The translations under genes were made by a program, and so were the position numbers. A DNA stretch of 64,000 nucleotides from Cryptomeria japonica (Eukaryota; Streptophyta; Pinopsida; Cupressales; Cupressaceae), in the NCBI RefSeq assembly GCF_030272615.1, contig NC_081415.1:507671373-507735372 (forward strand), read 5' to 3'. Shown here piece by piece: positions 46,506-58,660 of the stretch (the stretch's first letter is position 1; each line of letters begins with the position of its first letter). Under the pieces are notes generated by a model, which worked only from the letters and a program-made list of their open reading frames with translations, did no database searches and was not told where the DNA came from.

Positions 46506-48892
46506 TGTTACTGAAAGGCCTCGACCAAAATTCAAGAGGCATCCACATAAGTCAATTGAAATTGATCATGTTGGAGCCCTATCCAACGTACTATATGGTG
46601 TGTTGCATGTTGAAGATGTTAGATCCTACATTCATTGCAAATTGGAAGATTTGAAACCTTTAAGGAGAAATCATTAGAAGTTCATACTGAGTTAGCAAAA
46701 CTGGTTATTGCAAAGAAAGTCAGAAAAGAGGTTGAACAATTTGTTGTTGAACAAGGATTTACAAAAGAGGCGATTGCAGAGGCTAGAGCAAAATTTGAAG
46801 CAAGGAAGGTTGAATCCTCTAGTGCCTCAACCGGTACCATCACCGGTAGACAAACCAAAAGTATAGTTGTGAAGAAGAAGCCTGATCCTACTCCTAAGAT
46901 TCAGATTATAAGAAAACCTAAGGAAGCTAAGCCTAAAGCACCTAAAGTGAAAGAAGTGTACAAGAAAAGAAAGAAACAACAAGCGTAAAGGACTCTTGAG
47001 ATTGTTGTTGAGGACATAGAAGAAGACACTGATTCTAAAGGTGAGAAGAAGGAATTAAGAGCCAATGGGAAGAAATCCAAAGTAGTTGGATCTCCTACTG
47101 TGAAATTTGTAAAGCAACTGGTATGTAAACTCACTTCAGTTGAAAAGATTTTGGAGAAAATAAGAAAGTATGGTATTTTGGTTGATGTAAAGAGACATTA
47201 TAAAAATTTTGGTGAAGATGAGCAAATGCAAAATGAAGATACTATTGTTTAGTTTATGAAAAAGTATAAAAAAGCATTGATTGAGCTGCAAGGTTTAATA
47301 CCCGATTATTTGTATAATAAATTGGAAGCAAGATGGAAGACTGCTATAAAGCAGGACAAATAATTAATTGAGTTTGTATTGATGCACTTGCAACTAGAAA
47401 CCTTTAGGGAAGATATTCAAGAAATTATTTCTAAGACAAGGGCATTATTTCTTACAAAGAAAAGATTGACAAGGTTATTAGTTGGTGAATCTCAATCTGT
47501 AAATGTTGAAACTGAGCAAATTTTGAAGAACTTTTTAGGACTTATTCCTAAAGAAGAAGAACATGAGAGATTAAAGGGAGAAGATCTCCCTGAAAATTTG
47601 AATATTAATGACATTATACCGGATGAGATTGTTTTTGCTGACACAAGCACTAAGCAAGATCCAATCATTATCCTTGATGAAGAGACTATGTTACTAGGAG
47701 CTACTTCAACCGATACAGGTGAAGTGAACACAGAAGCATATAAGAAAGATGAAGAAAAGATAGATGAAGAAATGACAGAGAAATCGGTGAATGACCAAAA
47801 AGATAATGCTCAAACCACTAAGTCAACAGAAGCACAAGAGCCACCGGTGATTACACAAACAAGATGTACAAACCTCTACATCACCGGTGAAGGACAAAGA
47901 GAAGGAAGAGGAGAAAGTTGAAGATAAAACATAAGAGAATGTAGAAAAGAAAGCACCAGAGAAGGATATGGAAATGCAGAAGGAAGAAGAAAAGGAGGAA
48001 GAGAAGCAAGAACAGAAAGTGACACCCTGATCACTTACATCAAAGAAGATAAATGATGATGATGAGGATGATGACATTGTAAGCATTCAAGGACCAATCA
48101 ATATGGACATGCTAAGTCCTACTGAGCTAATGGAGATTGCATCTACAATGCAATCTAAGGCACAAAATAAGATTATGAAAGCACAAAGAAAAGAGGCTCA
48201 AACTATTCAAAGTGCAATTGATATACTTTCCAGTATACTACTGGAGACTGATATTGGCAGTCTTCGTACACCTATTGACAAACTGGAACATTTGGTTTCA
48301 TTAGCAGGTGAGCAGATGGAAAGCCTTGAAGAAGCTACAATTAAGAATGTGGAAAAGGAATATGAGAATAGAAGAATTGAACAATTGATGAAGTCTATTG
48401 ACAGAGATAAAGTTGGTCTTATTGTCAAATTGGATCTAATTAAAGAATCATTACAAACTGGAGGTAAAATCCTTTCCACAATTGCCAATTTTTCATTATT
48501 TTGTGATGATCTTGAGAAGAAGCGGGAAGCTCAGTAGGAGCTTAAAGTTTTGAGTTCCATTGAATGATTCTGCAATCAATTTTGGTAGATCGGTGATTGT
48601 ACTACAACGAAAGCTTAAGGTTTTTGAGGCTGAACAGGTGAAAAGGACAACTTCACTGTAGGAGTTGCAGACTTTATTAGTCCCTAAGATAGAAATTTTG
48701 CACAGAGGATATAAGGAGATAGAGGCTATCTTGGCTACACCAGAGATGAGCACTCTTGATGCAATGGAGGAGCTTTCATTTCAAATCAGGACACATATAG
48801 AGATCACAGGGACACTTTTGGAGAGTTGGCATAATGATTTGAAACTTTTGAAGTATAATTTTGTAGATGTATTTCTTAAGATAACATTGTAA
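46506..48892 (+). pseudogene. Second, charged coiled-coil ORF of unknown function
   Basis: Open segments in three frames (46635-46988, 47379-47921, 48103-48537, 48665-48892) read as one decayed Lys/Glu-rich protein. It has helical stretches (LIPKEEEHERLKGEDL, RIEQLMKSIDRDKVG) and a conserved-looking end. No membrane segment, knuckle or catalytic motif is visible. It sits where pol would be. An envelope-like or second structural protein is possible but unsupported. Confidence 0.6.
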
Positions 48893-48989
48893 AAACTGTT
48901 GAACTCCTATTTATATATTTGGTAATGCAAATTTTGTTATATATTGCATTTATATTTCCATGTATTTGCTTACCTTTGTTATTGTTGTC

Positions 48990-49178
48990 AGAGGGGGAGT
49001 AGTAGTAGTATGAGTCAAAATTTTGTAACAGGGGAAGTAGTATATATGTTGTAAATTTTTGTAATAGCATGTAATTTCTAAGGGGGAGTTTTTGAGTTTT
49101 CATGTTAAGTCATTTTTGTAATGTGACACTCAGACAAAAAAATTCCTAAGTGTTTCCATCAATGCCAAAGGGGGAGAT
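48990..49178 (+). other. Multiple polypurine tracts
   Basis: AGAGGGGGAGTAG (~48991), AGGGGAAGTAG (~49031), AAGGGGGAG (~49080) and AAAGGGGGAGA (49167-49177), the last directly before the 3' LTR. Repeated tracts are a known Sirevirus trait. Confidence 0.7.
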
Positions 49179-50363
49179 TGTTGGCTTGATGATGATACTA
49201 TGATGTAATAGGTTGATTGATGACTTGTTTTGTGTTGTCATTGATGGCAACCATGTTTTGTCAGTCATCTAAGTCTTTTAGTCCAATCGGTAAATCTTAA
49301 CCGGTAGAGGAAGCAGTTAAACAATGAACTGGTAAACATAGACAATGCTATGTTCAAGCGACCGATACAGAAGATCGGTGAAGAGTTAAGTGTTGCGGTT
49401 TGGAGTATATGTTCATGACATTGGCTGGAGTCTATGACTGGCACCACATCAGCATACTCAAAGTTTGGAGCGAGTTATGATGTACTAAGTAGTCAGTCAA
49501 GAAGAACAGTTGATCAGGAGAGCAAAGTTACTTAGATAGTTAAACTGGTAGACATTTTGTTATATTTTTTAGTTATGAATTATGTGGCTGACATAAATAA
49601 AGCGTAGTGAGAAATATTGTCTACATACATTGCACCTAGGAAATTGTTCTAAGGATTTTAGCTGACTTAGTAGAGTTTTTTATAAAAAGGTGAATATTGT
49701 GTGATGATGCACAAGACATGAGATCTATAGTGTGAATTTGATTGTGCGGTGAAAGGTGAAGCTCTATATTGATGTTTAGTCAGTGTTAGAAGAAGAATTG
49801 AAGTGGATCTAATCAGGCACATAGGTGCTATATATAGATCAGTTAAACTTGTTGTTCCCTAACAGTTGCAACAAGACAAAATCCTCTAACAAGGTCACTC
49901 CTAACAAGGTGCGGTAGGATCCTCATAGGTCCAAAGGTTTAAATATTTTAACATGATGACACATTAGCTTGTGTTTTTTAAAATCCCATAGTTGGGTAGC
50001 TTATAACAGGGCTAGTCCTAACAAACCTTATTGTAATAGCTCTTAACCGGGCTCAAACACTCTTAACTGGGTGTGCTCCTAACAGAGCAGTTGTATGACC
50101 TTAACCGGTCATATCTCTATTCTAGAGATAGTTGATCTTGTGGGTAGTAATTCCCACCATGGTTTTTCCCATTTGGGTTTCCACGTGAAAAAATTGTGTT
50201 ATGTGGTGCATGTTATATTGGCTATTAGCTTATGTGGTTATTTTTCTTCCATGCTTGTTAAGTTTCGAGCTTATTAAAGTGGTGATCAGATTTATATTGT
50301 TTTTGCTTGCACTAATTCACACCCCCCCTCTCAGTGCCTTATAAGTTTATCTTAGTGTCAACA
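49179..50363 (+). repeat. 3' LTR of the Sirevirus-like element
   Basis: It begins TGTTGGCTTGATGATG and ends TTAGTGTCAACA, giving a 5-bp TGTTG/CAACA inverted end. It follows the polypurine tract immediately and pairs with 43501-44652. Confidence 0.87.
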
Positions 50364-51796
50364 TTGCAATCTTATTTTGTTAATTTAAAAGTATTAACAT
50401 TAAATCCACCAAGTATGATTTATACAAGTGACAATTAAGCATGAATTACATATAAAGTTCCTACTAATTTTGTGTTGAATGTTCTCTTGGTTGATTGATT
50501 TTCAATGTGCTCTTGGGTAAGTGTGTACTACTAGAGAGGTTTTATCATGTGTTATTGTCATTATGAATATTATTATGTTATCTTATGAGTACTTAAAAAA
50601 GAGCTCATGGACCACTATAACATGCATATCCTAGTTCTTTATCTTTATAAACTCATTCCTACACTAGGTAACAAAGATTTGAGTGTAACTGGTTTAACAA
50701 TAGGATCACTTTGAGTTCCCATCCACCAATGGGAAACTCATTAAGAAGTTGATTCAATTAATTTCAAAGATAACTTTAAAATCCACACACACAATGAGAG
50801 CCAATGTTCATTCAAATACATACATACACTATCTACACAAATTGAATGTCAATATTTTTGAACCTATGATGAATTTCAATGTTCACATATACAAATACAT
50901 GTACATGTGCATAGATTGAATTATATATTGTTCATTCACATATGCACAGATAACAAATGTCAAAACTAACATCCAAACCCACCCACATGCCCCGTAAGAG
51001 CCAATATTCATTCAAACATACACACTAAGAGTCAACATTTATTCAAAAACACACAAAAAAAGTGAACATGATTGAATTTTGAAAATATTTTATGTATAAT
51101 CATCCCACAACGCAAATGCCAAGATATTTTTATACATAAGCACCACAAAGTGATAGTTGGACATGTTCGTGTAGAAACAAAATCTTAAGTTTTTCAAATG
51201 CACACAATGTGTAAAGACCTCATAACTCTAACAAAGTAATTCATAATTAACTCATTTTTAGTGCATCATCAAATATGAGTTATTCTCATTGACTCCATAA
51301 ATATAAACATGAAAATTACAATTACAAATTATAATGAGTTCAAGGGCTTGTTCTAGGAAAGCACATATGCATAAGTTATGAATACAATGATGATGGCCTA
51401 CATGCCATGATGATATCAATACAAGTGAAATACAATATACAATAATTCAAGTAAATAGAAAACAATTGTCCTTGCTCACTGCCAACCATATGGAATTTGC
51501 TAGCTGAAGATAGGAACATGGCCCAAGTGCTTTTTTGTCCAACAACAAAGCAATTATGCTTCCTTGGAGTTCTTCTTGACATGAAGAACCATCGACCCTA
51601 CATAAAGAATCTAGCTACCTGGAAACAATGGTAGGATGGAAACCATGGTGTAGCCTGATACATCTACATGCACATATAATAAATGATAATGCAATGACAT
51701 ATTATCAAGACGTGGTAGATAAACATATTAAGTAATTTTTTCTAGGCAATTCATCTATTTCAATGAGCTAAGTTTCGCCAAATCACTTTAAAAATG
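50364..51796. other. AT-rich interval, nothing recognised
   Basis: Short repeats of 'cacacacaatgagagccaa' type around 50780-51060. No coding similarity or bounded element seen. Confidence 0.5.
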
Positions 51797-52457
51797 TTAT
51801 TCAATGCAATCATTTACAAGACATATTGCACTCATATAAAATCCTAGAGAAAACTTCCTATAATACCTTGCAAATCCCATGAAGCTATAAACTTCACTTA
51901 CATTTTGTAGTGTCGAACACTCCATTATAGCCTTAATCTTCTTCAGATCCAATACAATCCCCTTTGTTGAGATAATATGACCAAGACAATGCACCTTGAT
52001 CTGGTAAATGTTACACTTGGATAGTTTATAAAAAAAGTTACACTCTCTTAAGCATTATAAGACTATCCTCAAATGTTTGTCACGCTCCTCTACTATATTT
52101 GAGTAGACCAAGATTTCATCTATAATTATCGATATAGAATCATCTAGATAGTCTCAAAAAACACTATTCATCAAGTTCATGAGTGTGGTTGGAGAATTAG
52201 CCAACTTGAATGGTACCACAATGAACTCTTAGTGACCATATTGAGTTTGGAAAGCTATTTTTGGGACATCCTCCTTAATTTGTAACTGGTGATAGGTAGA
52301 TCAGAGATCTATCTGTGAGAATACCATGGTTCTTCTCATCTGATCAGAGAGTTTGTTAATCTTTAGAAGAGGACACCTATTCTTGACCATAGCCTTGATC
52401 AACATTTTGTAGTCAATGCATAGGCATAGGGTTCTATACTTCCTTTTAACAAAATAT
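51797..52457 (-). pseudogene. Ty3/gypsy reverse transcriptase fragment
   Basis: The minus strand reads LCIDYKMLIKAMVKNRCPL, STYHQLQIKEDV, FIVVPFKLANSP, then HCLGHIISTKGI and GFARYYRKF, the order expected of gypsy RT. The usual FLDDILVYS box is degraded to a form near DEILVYSN. It is cut at 52457 by an LTR-type TGTAATGTCCC end. Confidence 0.82.
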
Positions 52458-53577
52458 TGTAATGTCCCACTTAGCTTAACCCAAAAAATTTTGTTGGTTG
52501 AAAATTTTGTACACTTGGGGAAATATACAAAATTGTGGCTTCAACCACAGTGCGTGAGTATAGACTCTCCTAATTAAGGGAAGGCCTCCCCTATCTATCT
52601 AATACTAAAACTAAAATAGGATGGAACAATAGTCTTTCTTATTTTTTCAAGAAAGCCAATATCCTTTTCTCTCCACAGAAAAGTGATAGCAATTTAACGT
52701 AAAACAACAATAATAACTTTTAAAATAAAATGAGAGAAAGGAAATGAAGTTTCCTGAAAGCAAAGACTTTTGTCACTTCCTTTGGGACGAGACAACAATA
52801 TCAAGCTCAAAGTCTTGAATATGTGAAGTCCTATCTACCCTTTTCTATACTAATAATAATAAGAACAAAATATAACAGCACAAAGTCTAAAATAACTTAT
52901 TCCTTTCTACACAAAACAACAAGAACTAGTGTGAGCTCAAAGTCTCACAACTATTTCCTATTACAAAATCTACCTTTAATCTATCTCAAGAATAAGTATA
53001 AGCACAAAGTCTTACAAATTATCTCAATAGAACTTCTATTCTTACTAAAATTAATCTCCAATACTTGTAGCACAAAGTCTACAAATCAAATTTGATTAAG
53101 CTCTTTAAGAAACACTTGCAAGAAAGACAATATTGAACACAAACTCAAGAATGCAGCACAAAGTCTCAACACTTGAGCAATCTTCTTCTATTCCTTTCAA
53201 TTCTTCAATTTACACATAAAAGCTCAAAGACTTCTTTTCTACAAATTTGGCAGAGTTTTTGCTTGCTTTCAAAAAGATAAGGATTACAATATACCCCCTC
53301 AAGTATTTATAGGAGAGGAGTCTTGAGAAAGAGGTGGGAGGATTCTAACTAACTTGAGAAATTCTCTCAACCACCAAAACTTATTCAACAACTAACTATG
53401 AATTATTCAAAGTTACAAGTCATATTCTAAATTGACTTGTAACTTGTAATTACAAAAGTGCAAGTAATGACTTAACTTGCAATTTACAAAAAAGAAATGT
53501 TTACAAGTAAACATGTTAAAAGAGAAACTACAACTAAGAAATTACGTAACTTGAACCTTTTGAGTTTTATCTCCTAC
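52458..53577 (-). mobile_element. LTR fragment with TATA box and repeated 12-mer
   Basis: The left edge TGTAATGTCCCAC cuts the gypsy RT. On the minus strand a promoter-like CTCCTATAAATACTTGAG lies near 53305-53322. AGC(A/T)CAAAGTCT occurs seven times downstream of it. The right boundary (TGTAGGAG near 53577, minus) is a guess. No matching duplication was found, so it is not a simple solo LTR. Confidence 0.5.
52804..53232. repeat. Seven dispersed copies of AGC[AT]CAAAGTCT
   Basis: Start points are 52804, 52877, 52934, 53001, 53069, 53155 and 53221 (the last ends AAAGACT). Spacing varies from 57 to 86 bp, while the sequence between copies differs. The motif is kept while spacers are not. Confidence 0.85.
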
Positions 53578-53589
53578 ATTTCAGTCTCC

Positions 53590-54844
53590 ATGGCTTTGGC
53601 TTTGGTAGACGTGATGAGGGAATATCGACCAATCTTCTATGGGTTAGTTGTAGAGATCCCCATCCCAACCTTATGCCTGACAAATTGATGTGCATGAACA
53701 ACCATGATCTGTCTTCCCAACTCCATAAGAATAATCTTATCAGTTGGGTATCTAGGAAGCATGTACAACTGTCCGCTGGAACATCCAACTCTCATGTAAG
53801 TGAAAGTTGGGAATTGAAGGAATAAGCAACCATATTCATTTACTCTTTCCCATGCCTCATCTCATACTCTTCTATTCTTTAGTGTCTTGTCAAACTGACA
53901 CATAAAATAACCAAAGAATGTGTCCTAAACCCTCATGTAATGCAATCTATTGGGCCTCAAGGGCAATTGATCATAGTACTTCCACATAGATATAAGCGAG
54001 CGATCACCCTTGGTAGAAAGACCAGGGAAATGTCTAAGTGATGTTGCTATATACACAAGATATGAGTTCATATAGAACTTCATAGTGGTAGGAATTGTTG
54101 CAAGTTGTTCACACAAAGCGTCACTGATTACTTCCCCCCAAGAGATGTGATGGGACTACCTTATGAACATGATAAATTGATACATCCAGGGTTTGAAAAC
54201 ATTAGAATGTTCCAAACCCAACATCCTACTAAGGAGAGTGACAGTGTCCACTTGAAATCACAACGATGCAATTTCTCCCATCTTGTGAGAACTACCTGTG
54301 GTTCATGAATCCGCCTGTTAATGTGGCACTTGCAATCCTTTTCCCTTTTGGCATAGTAATTAGTTGCACTACTTTTGGAAATCTCCATGTATAGGGCAGC
54401 AAATGGGATTCTAAAAACTTTCTCAATGGTGTCCGCATCAAGATGGATTATGGATTCTCCATCATCATTCTCGATGGTTCTTGTCTCCTTGTTAAAATGG
54501 TGAGCACAAGCAAGAATGAACATGGGTTCTAGGGCAACCATCGAAAAAGAAGAAGCATGGTGAATGTGGTTGTCCAACAATCGTTGCATATTGCTATCCT
54601 TTGGATCCTCCACCCTTTTGATGAAATTTGACATGTCAACATGCCCTATTTTTGTATCCTTGATATGATCCATAGGAGAGGGGATTTGTGAAGGGGAGAC
54701 CTCATTCTGGTACTTATCAAATTTGTATTTCATCTTATTTGGAGGGGAAGATGATGATAAATATGACATTGAATAACAACCTGGTATGCTGTGATGAAGA
54801 CTTAAAATTGTCAAAGCAACATCAAGATCAACTGCAACTAACAT
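53590..54844 (-). pseudogene. Diverged relative (copy C) of the element A/B N-terminal domain
   Basis: Fragments on the minus strand follow the order of the copy A protein: KMKYKF, TKIGHVDMSNF, VFRIPFAA, FYMNSYLVYIATSLRHFPGL, LQFPTFTYMRVG and YPTDKIILMELGRQ, against KMKYQY, TDLGHIDIRDF, AFDIPFPD, FVMTSYLVYMFARHQ, IQFPRFTYIRIA and YPSDRVVLMEVARQ. Identity looks low, so this is another subfamily. The charged linker and coiled-coil half are missing. Stops and shifts interrupt it. Confidence 0.7.
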
Positions 54845-55569
54845 CTTTCTTCTTCAAATGAAAAAAAATCTAACTCTTGCATTTCACAACTTTGTGAGAG
54901 GAAGATAGGAAATAAATAGGGATGTTTGGAACTTGGCTTTTGACCAATTTCAGTTCTTGGGGAACGTTTTACAAGTATACAAGTGGGGAAGAACAAATGT
55001 GCAATCAAGCTTTTGAAACCCAAATGCAAGTATGCTTGTAAAAAGAAAAAAGAAGTAGTGAGTGAAAAATGAGATTTCGACGTGCAGGAAATGGCAGGAA
55101 TGGTATGTACGGATCGTGGCAATGAATATGAGTGAAAAATAATTGGTCAAATGAAGCTTCCAATCTCCATGTCTAGGTAAGAGAAGCCAAAATGACTTAG
55201 GAGAAGGAGTTATCGTGACATTTTCATGAGGTAAATCGTGGCATTTGAAGAACACGTATTTGCTATTTTAACGCCTTTGAACTAGAAAAAATGACTTCCA
55301 TATGGCACAAAAAGAGTTTCAAAATGGATGAAAATCACTTAGGATTCAAAATGTCTTCCTTCTCCTAAAATCTGTCCACAAAAATCATTTGAATCCTTCA
55401 ACAAATTTGATTTCAATAGCTAGTCGAGTTCTTGGAGAAAGGTAACAAGTTTAAAATTTGCAAAGAACATATGAAATCGTGTTTCTAAAACCCATTTGCA
55501 AGTTTTAACATGTTCACTTTTCATGCATTAAGGCAAAATCGGGTTTGTAAGAGAAAAATACAAGTTTAA

Positions 55570-55775
55570 AATACATGTAAAAGGGAAATAAAACTCCCTT
55601 TACACGTTTTAAACAACTCAACAAAAGACTAGTGAAGGGAAAATAAAATTCCTTTAACAAGTCACAAAAATAACTTAAAAATAAAACTTGTAATAGAGAA
55701 ATAAAATCCCTATTACAACTTAAAGTGACTTTATAAAACTTGTAATGGAGGAGAAAAACCCCTACCATAACTTAA
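55570..55775. repeat. Cluster of four imperfect hairpins
   Basis: Four successive units each pair GTAA(A/T)(A/G)GRGA on the left with its near complement on the right around a short A-rich loop such as AATAAAA. The clearest is GTAATAGAGA-AATAAAA-TCCCTATTAC, with 9 of 10 stem positions pairing. Units are roughly 45-60 bp apart. Confidence 0.65.
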
Positions 55776-58380
55776 AATCACTTAAGTGAAACTTTTTAAA
55801 TAAATTTCAAGTTTTATTTTAACTTTACAATTTAAAGTTCACTTGTAATATGTTAAAAAAGTTCCTACAATGACTAAAAAGACAAAAAAAAACAAGGGGG
55901 GAATAAAAAGTAAGTTACAAGTTTCAAAATTACATAAAGTGCACTTGTAATTGACTTAAAATTTCCCTACAACACTAGAACAAGAGAAAAATAAAACTTG
56001 CAACTTAAGGAAAATTTCCCACTTGCAGTCAGGAAGGAAAAACCCGAAATTGAAAGAAAAACATAGCAAATGAACTTAGAAAGCGATGAAATTTGAAACA
56101 TGGATCGAGGATGGACTGAGGATTAAGCTAGTCCAAGGGCGAAGCAAATTTTTACCTCGGGAAGCATGCCTTAGAGTAAATTTTTTTATTTTTTAACAAA
56201 AAATTTAAAGGAGCTGTCTATTTTTGTGAATACAAAAATACGGACAACAATCTCACTATTTTTTTTAATTATTTATTTATATATTTGCTTATCTTTGGTT
56301 AAATTACATACTCAGGTACTTCTATCCAAACAGGAAATGTATATATCCAATCGAGATAGACATCTAACTATACGGGTTAGGCATCTGTCCATACAAGACA
56401 AGAGTTCATCTATCCAATTCGGGATAGGAATCTACCCAAAAGGGGTAGGCATCTATTCATAAGAACAGGGAATGCTCCGGCTAGAGACTTAGACTCATTG
56501 GGACCATCCGGGTTCTGAGTCACTATCTAAAGACTACACTCCCCTACTAGGAGTGCACCAAGGTTGTCATCCTTAGGAGTATATGACATAATTAAATAAG
56601 CTTGAGTTCCACCTCAAAATTTGTCCTAAAGCCTCGGGAAGACAAGCGAATCCATATGCGATTCTTTTTGAGTATGCATTGAGTTAACTTAATCTTTAAT
56701 TTGTATTATCTAGATCCCTTTTGATTAAATGACTAGATTACTTCAAAAATCTAACATGTCCTTAACTAGTTCCTAATCTCCATCCCCAAATGCCTGAGTA
56801 CTAGGGACAACTTTGTACCTAGATTGCCTACATACTCATTTTGGCACAGGATCAATGCGTAAAGTATGTAGTTCTAGTTTCTATCTATGTTTAATGTAAA
56901 CTATTTGGTGGGTACACAACCCTTTCTAGGGTCAATGTCCTAGACAGTTTCTATGCAGTTGCTACCCACGATGGTAGCTCTATAGAAAAAGGGCTCAAGG
57001 TGACCCTCTGCTTATATCCTAATACAACTAAGTATTATTTCCTATTATTTATGTCACCCTTGGCTCATTATCATCTGTGTAATTTTCATCAAGATAGATA
57101 ATTTCCAAAATTGTCACACACGCCCAAGCCCTAATGGGGTTTTCTAAGGTTTAACTAACGAATATTAGTTCATTTTAAATTTATCTTTTTAGATTATTGA
57201 TCCAAGGGGGATTACCTACCCCTTGGATTTTAACTTCCAAATAACCATTTCTCCTCGGTGATTTATAGGGACAATGCCACAAATGTCATTGTTGGAACTT
57301 TAATAAGCGTTAAGTGTAGTAATTTAACACAAGGACATTACCCATAAGTGTGAGCCAAAGACACCAAAGATACCAAACATTGCTACATTTTTGGTTTCAT
57401 CCCCTCTTGTTTAGTTGTCTAACTAAGAATTCAACTATAAATTCATGAAAGTTTAAGTAAAGCATTATACTAAAACAACTATGAAAATGAAATTGTTACA
57501 TGCAAGGAATTATCGCTTGAGAATTAAAACTAAGATATAATTTTTTACATAATTGAAAGGAACATTTGTTGAGAATCAAAATAAACAAATTAACTACTTA
57601 GAAAATATTATTTCTCGAAAAGGAAAGACTCTTAAATCTAACTTCCTAAAAGGTAACTTTGCATAAAAAACAACAAATATTTAACTTCTTGAATTGAAGG
57701 AAATTTCAACCAAACATTAATTTACATTGTTTGGGATAAATAATTAAAAAAAAAAAACTATGAATCTTAATACATTTACTTGGAATGTTAATTTTTTTAA
57801 TCCTTAATACTTGTAATAAACGAAGGACACTAAATGGTATTTTTTATGACCAATAACAATAAAGAACTTAAGTGTTTGAAAAGTATTGAATGCCTTGAAG
57901 GAAAACTATTTACTACTAGAATTTATTTGAGACTAACTAGTGATACTTGATGAAAAAGAACCAATACTTTGGAATAAGTTCATTTGTTTTAACTTGTGCA
58001 AAGCTTCCCAAAGTGCATCATTGCTGCAATTATCATTTTCCTTTCTTTTTTTTCTTAAATCAAGCTAATTTATTCTATAAGGGAATTTATCTATGATATC
58101 ATCATCCTAAGATAAATTTATTCAACGTAATGGATCTCTTAATGTTTAATTATCCATTTGACTATATGTGTTAATTGATCATTTTGTCCCTTGAAATGCA
58201 TGTCTTTTCTAACCCAAAAGATTTATTTTCCATCATGAAGAGATAATAAAACTCTCTAAAAAACACATGTTTGAAAAAAGTTTAAATTTCCATTTCCATT
58301 AAGAGGACCATTAAAAGGAGTTTAGATTTAATAAATTATAAATAATAAATAATAAAAAATCAAAATAAATCTCTTTTCAT
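55776..58380. other. Unassigned sequence upstream of copy C
   Basis: No coding match. Several short repeats occur, such as the 'catctatcca...gggatagg' phrases at 56330-56460 and matched 'aatccc' blocks. It may be leader of the copy C element on the minus strand or old LTR sequence. Confidence 0.4.
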
Positions 58381-58394
58381 AAATAATTTTTTTC

Positions 58395-58660
58395 CTTTTT
58401 TTTTAATCAAAATTTGTTTATAAAACAACTTAAAATATAAATTGAATTATATAAATTTTAATTATTTAAACAAACTCAAAATATAAATTAATTTAAATGA
58501 ATTTTAATTATTTAAAACAAACTAATTTAAATAAATTTTAATTATTTAAAACAACATCTATAATATAAAATTAATTTAAATAAATTTTTATTATTTAAAT
58601 CAAAATTTAAATTATAAACTAGTTTTAATAAATTTTTAATTATTTAAAACAACTTTTAAA
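58395..58660. repeat. AT-rich tandem array, ~55-bp unit
   Basis: About five imperfect units of the type AATTTAAATAAATTTTAATTATTTAAAACAA. It is probably part of LTR U3 sequence or a minisatellite. Confidence 0.7.

Larger units (their letters stand above)
43501..50363 (+). mobile_element. Non-autonomous LTR retrotransposon, Sirevirus-like
   Basis: The order is LTR, primer-binding site, gag with zinc knuckles, a second charged ORF, polypurine tracts, LTR. There is no RT, integrase or RNase H between the LTRs, so it must have used proteins from another element. Its repeated polypurine tracts and TGTTG...CAACA ends resemble Sirevirus (copia) elements; that placement is inference. All ORFs are broken. 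Confidence 0.78.

Noticed and set aside
52458-53577. A simple solo LTR
   Set aside because: Flanks differ (gypsy RT on one side, copy C on the other) and no target duplication is seen.
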